Positions 8,719-11,416 of a DNA stretch of 11,416 bases are shown here, piece by piece (within the stretch, counting starts at the first letter, position 1; every line of letters begins with the position of its first letter). Made by a program: the position numbers and the translations under genes. The stretch is from positions 65,661-77,076 of the forward strand of contig NW_006766929.1 in the NCBI RefSeq assembly GCF_000275845.1, given 5' to 3'. The stretch is from Dichomitus squalens LYAD-421 SS1 (lineage: Eukaryota; Basidiomycota; Agaricomycetes; Polyporales; Polyporaceae). The notes under the pieces were generated by a model, which saw only the letters and a program-made list of their open reading frames with translations, searched no databases and had not been told where the DNA came from.

Positions 8719-10088
8719 TCACGCTTGATGCGTCTTGACTTCGTCCTCGAGCCATTTCCACAGCTTGTCTCCTAGCTCGTCATCGTATGCCTTCGCCCTG
8801 CACCTTCCAATACGCGCCCATGGTATGAAGAACTAACGGACGCTGATGAGTGCGGACTCGATAGGGAAAATCTTCGAACGTACCTCGCCGTTATGGTTGA
8901 GAGCCTCCGGCATCGTACCGGCGTAGAGCTGTGTGATCGCACCAAGGGGTGTTGGATACAGCACCGCATTCTGATGTTGCCGTCAGCGTATGCGAGCAAA
9001 GCCAGTCAGACAAGTTGGTACGTACCACAAGCTTCTTCTGCAGGCCGGTAAGGTGGCGTTGCAGATCGCTCTGGATGTTCCCTATGACCCTGCTCGTTAG
9101 CCGGAAGCATGAGAGTACGCATGGGAGTACCACTGACCAGGATTTAGGGAGACAGAGATAATGCCCTGCTCAGCGTATCGTTTCGCAAGCTGCCGCGCAA
9201 ACACCACATTGCCCTGTCTCGATCACGCATGTTAGTCCAAGCCGTGGCCGAACGCTTACGCGAAATCACACACAAATTTGCTTTGCCAGTAGAGGTTTTC
9301 TCTCGACAACTTCTTCCTCTCGGGTGAGTCCTTGAAAGTCTCCCAGTGTAAAGTACTCATATATGCGCCGCTGGAAGCCGTCGTAACAACGCGAGCGTGA
9401 TGATCTGGCGACGACTTGACACCGGCGAGGAGAGCGGGCAAAAGCAACACGGTGAAGTAGTAGTGGCCTACGACGTTCGTACCCCATTGCAGGTCGTACC
9501 CGTCCGCGGTCACCTGTTAGATTAGTGGGACCATGACTCCGCTAGCGAGCGATTGAAAGCCATATGAGGGGAGCGCACTCCCGGGAAGAAATAGACAGAA
9601 CGCACGCATTATTGAAGAGGATGTGAAGTTCTGACTCCTTGCTCAAAAACTCTTCGGCCGCCTTCTTGACCGAAGAAAGACTACTGAGGTCAAGCTCGAC
9701 GAAGATGGCTTCCTTGCCGGTCGCCTCCTTCAGGGAATTGATGGCCTTCTCTGCCTTATTCTTGCTGCGGGCGGCGAGGTAGACCTTGGCGTTGTGCTGC
9801 AAGAGAGCCTGACCGACAGTCCGGGTTAGAAACGCAGGGTACTCCAGCGGCATTACATTACACACCTTCACAGTTTCGTAACCGATACCGACGTTACCGC
9901 CTATAGAGAACGTCAGCATCGAGGCAAAGACCATCCACATGACAAAAACAACACGGATTACCAGTGACTATGACAATCCGTCCGGTGAGATCAGGTATGT
10001 CCTCTGGCGAGAATTCGGTCTTGAGCGGAAAGGCTTGCTGCAACATGGGCCATATTATCTGCCTAAAGTGGGAGAGCGCCCCACCCAT
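8719..10088 (-). CDS. Short-chain dehydrogenase/reductase with an in-frame TAA at codon 130
   Basis: NAD(P)-dependent oxidoreductase of the classical SDR fold, closest in feel to fungal retinol-dehydrogenase-like proteins; substrate unknown. Exons on the minus strand: 9962-10088, 9866-9900, 9606-9808, 9274-9541, 9138-9213, 9026-9081, 8884-8970 and 8719-8832. Introns are 51-64 nt. Counting the internal stop, the frame spans 321 codons. Key sites: [14 protein letters not shown] with the TGGNVGIG cofactor loop (42-49), [22 protein letters not shown] (120-123), VTTASSGA with the probable catalytic serine near 179, and YWQSK with Tyr206 and Lys210. [14 protein letters not shown] and FFIPWARIG follow. 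After GVMVPLI comes TAA (9519-9517), then [14 protein letters not shown] in the same frame. Everything else is intact, so this is a recent nonsense allele, an 18-nt mini-intron, or a sequence error. Confidence 0.88.
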
Positions 10089-10186
10089 CGCAGCTCAGGT
10101 GAAGGAAGCAAATGTAGCGCAGAAACCTATCAGGAGAAGACAGGAGAAAGATAAGTCAGTAGGCAGTAGTCTTCGACGTAAGGCGG
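10089..10186 (-). promoter_or_regulatory. Short upstream region of the SDR gene
   Basis: Only 98 nt lie between the SDR start codon and the stop of the possible upstream exon. On the minus strand it is pyrimidine-rich (TTATCTTTCTCCTGTCTTCTC) just upstream of the start, as is common around fungal transcription starts. I found no TATA box. Confidence 0.3.
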
Positions 10187-10309
10187 CTACCCCGGTCGGT
10201 ATTTGATCAAGTGCGTGACCGCGTATTGACGGAAACCTGCACGGCCCGCGTTCGTCATCACCATCGCGTCATGCCCCAACACCATCAGCGTCGTCCACTC
10301 TGTTTGCAT
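10187..10309 (-). pseudogene. Possible terminal exon of an unrecognised minus-strand gene, perhaps truncated
   Basis: On the minus strand an acceptor-like CGGTAG (ending at 10310) is followed by a 123-nt open frame ending in TAG. It begins MQTEWTTLMVLGHDAMVMTN, contains AGRAGFRQYAV and ends KYRPG. Third codon positions are rich in G and C, like the other exons here, and I do not recognise the family. Upstream, a donor GCTG|GTGAGT (10442-10441) would end a further exon, but the implied 133-nt intron is twice the local norm. That donor also puts the downstream exon into a different frame that stops early. Upstream of about 10520 the sequence turns into low-complexity, non-coding-looking DNA and then the right repeat arm. 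This may be the 3' remnant of a gene whose 5' part was lost, or an accidental frame. Confidence 0.3.
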
Positions 10310-10511
10310 CTACCGAAATTACTTAGTGGGCGATTTGCGACGCATTTGTAACGTGACTCAACCGCTGCCAAGGAATCGAGGAACCCCTATGTACTATATA
10401 CTGCAGACTTCAAATAGAAGCACGAGCTATCGGAAAACTCACCAGCGACAACCGGACCCATCGTCATAGCATCGCAATAGAGGTCGGCGCAGATGGTTTG
10501 CAGTAACAGTG

Positions 10512-10551
10512 GGGATAGGCAGCGCCCGGCCTTCCGAGCTGGAGCCTATCC
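10512..10551. repeat. 9-bp inverted repeat (GGGATAGGC / GCCTATCCC)
   Basis: GGGATAGGC at 10512-10520 is the exact reverse complement of GCCTATCCC at 10543-10551, with a 22-nt GC-rich loop. It marks the point where coding-like sequence to the left gives way to pyrimidine-rich low-complexity sequence to the right. Its role is unknown. Confidence 0.7.
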
Positions 10552-10815
10552 CTACTCCTATCATTCTATCGTCTATCCTCTATCTGATCCCGCTCGTGTG
10601 GTTTGTGTTGCTTACTTACTCTCTGTCTTTGCTTGCTCATTCTCATCACTTGGACCACACATCCTCTGTCTGTCCTTACTCATAGTTTTGATATCTCGGT
10701 TATCCCTTGGCTCTCCTGCCTCGTATATATATCCTACCTATCACACTCGTTTGTTCAGCGTACTCTAGGCGGATTCAAGAGTCTTTGAACCTGTCTACAT
10801 AGTCTCAACGCTCTA

Positions 10816-10855
10816 GTGTCGCGTGTTTCTCAATCCGAAACCGCCCACGCGACAC
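10816..10855. repeat. 10-bp inverted repeat (GTGTCGCGTG / CACGCGACAC)
   Basis: GTGTCGCGTG at 10816-10825 pairs exactly with CACGCGACAC at 10846-10855 around a 20-nt spacer, about 50 bp inside the right repeat arm. Both halves contain CGCG cores, which could suit a dimeric DNA-binding protein, including MluI-box-like (ACGCG) cell-cycle factors. That reading is speculative. Confidence 0.75.
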
Positions 10856-10904
10856 GCGCCCACCGGCGCCCACGCGAGTCCGAAGACGCGCATAACCCTC
10901 TCTT

Positions 10905-11416
10905 TTCCTCCTGCGCTCATGAGTGCCATCCGGGCATCGTCGACCTGCAACGCCCATAGAGATCACTCGTGATGATCGCGATAAGCATGCCTCGACAGAC
11001 CATGAGAACGGGGAGAACGCGAGCTCGGAGTGGCATGTGTCGACAACAACGGCAAATGCAACGGTAGAAATCTTTGATAGCCAAGTAGCGCTTTCGCCTC
11101 TACTTGCGAAGAGCTGTATGCAAGTTTGTGTACGCGCTTCATGATAATGATATTCTACTAGTGCACCGGAGTGAATGTAAACAGGAAAACGGCGCAGTGA
11201 GTCTAATTGTCTTGTTCTTCTCTTTGTCGGCCTCGCTTCTCATCCTGTCGAGTCTCAGCCGACGTGCCCAGATTGGCAGACGTAGTGGAAGGTGACCCCT
11301 CCTGCCGAGGAGAGCCGACGAAGTGTCCTGGCGAGCGCAACCTTCCAGCACCCGCAAGCTCGCTTCATCAATATGGTCTAGTTTCCAGCAATCCATCGGC
11401 ACAGGTGCGTATGAGT
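10905..11416. repeat. Right arm of the long inverted repeat (runs off the window)
   Basis: This is the reverse complement of 20-531, with the three mismatches listed for the left arm. The inner edge is at 10905, beyond which the two flanks share only a short purine-rich AGAGAG. The match is still perfect at the last base of the window, so the true outer end and any target-site duplication cannot be seen. No transposase-like frame lies in or beside the arm. Confidence 0.95.

Larger units (their letters stand above)
10443..10904. other. Low-complexity, pyrimidine-rich intergenic DNA inside the right repeat arm
   Basis: The plus strand is strongly C/T-rich from about 10550 to 10800, with degenerate CTATC-like repeats near 10543-10582 and TATATATA near 10726-10734. 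The segment carries two inverted repeats, at 10512-10551 and 10816-10855, and a GC-rich part where CGCCCACGCGA occurs twice (near 10843 and 10867). The open frames at 10493-10788 are hydrophobic products of the pyrimidine bias, not convincing genes. It may be the promoter side of a plus-strand gene beyond the window, or flanking repeat sequence. Confidence 0.5.

Noticed and set aside
10493..10788. Hydrophobic plus-strand open frames of 61-91 residues.
   Set aside because: The sequence is low-complexity C/T-rich DNA, which gives Leu/Ser/Tyr-rich translations by composition alone.

Overview
The window is nuclear DNA of a filamentous fungus, most likely a basidiomycete of the Agaricomycetes. All five recognisable genes are cut by many short GT-AG introns, mostly 49-66 nt, with some very small exons. 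Two of the genes encode secreted enzymes of the kind wood- and litter-decay fungi carry. No bacterial, viral or transposase gene was seen.

Layout: positions 20-531 and 10905-11416 are the two arms of an inverted repeat of at least 512 bp, with three mismatches by my reading and no gaps. The right arm runs off the window. Between the arms lie, from left to right: a GH131 beta-glucanase gene (minus, 905-2075); a secreted tripeptidyl-peptidase of the sedolisin family (minus, 2379-5044, 13 exons); an Ssr4-like subunit of the SWI/SNF and RSC chromatin remodellers (minus, 5870-7370, 8 exons); a Hint-type histidine-triad nucleotide hydrolase (plus, 7686-8306, 4 exons); and a short-chain dehydrogenase/reductase (minus, 8719-10088, 8 exons). 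A possible 3' terminal exon of a further minus-strand gene lies at 10187-10309, between the SDR and the right arm.

The glucanase and peptidase are tandem secreted hydrolases that probably act outside the cell. The Ssr4-like and Hint genes are divergent housekeeping-type genes sharing about 315 bp of promoter DNA. Hint and SDR are convergent, and a strong 41-nt hairpin sits between their 3' ends. These genes do not form an obvious pathway.

The most notable observations are the nearly identical inverted arms around a gene-bearing segment, a reading-frame break in the GH131 gene, an in-frame TAA (or an 18-nt mini-intron) in the SDR gene, and the hairpin. Exon boundaries were worked out by hand from splice signals, reading-frame continuity and recalled family motifs, with no alignment or transcript evidence. 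I did not find a convincing new multi-gene system.
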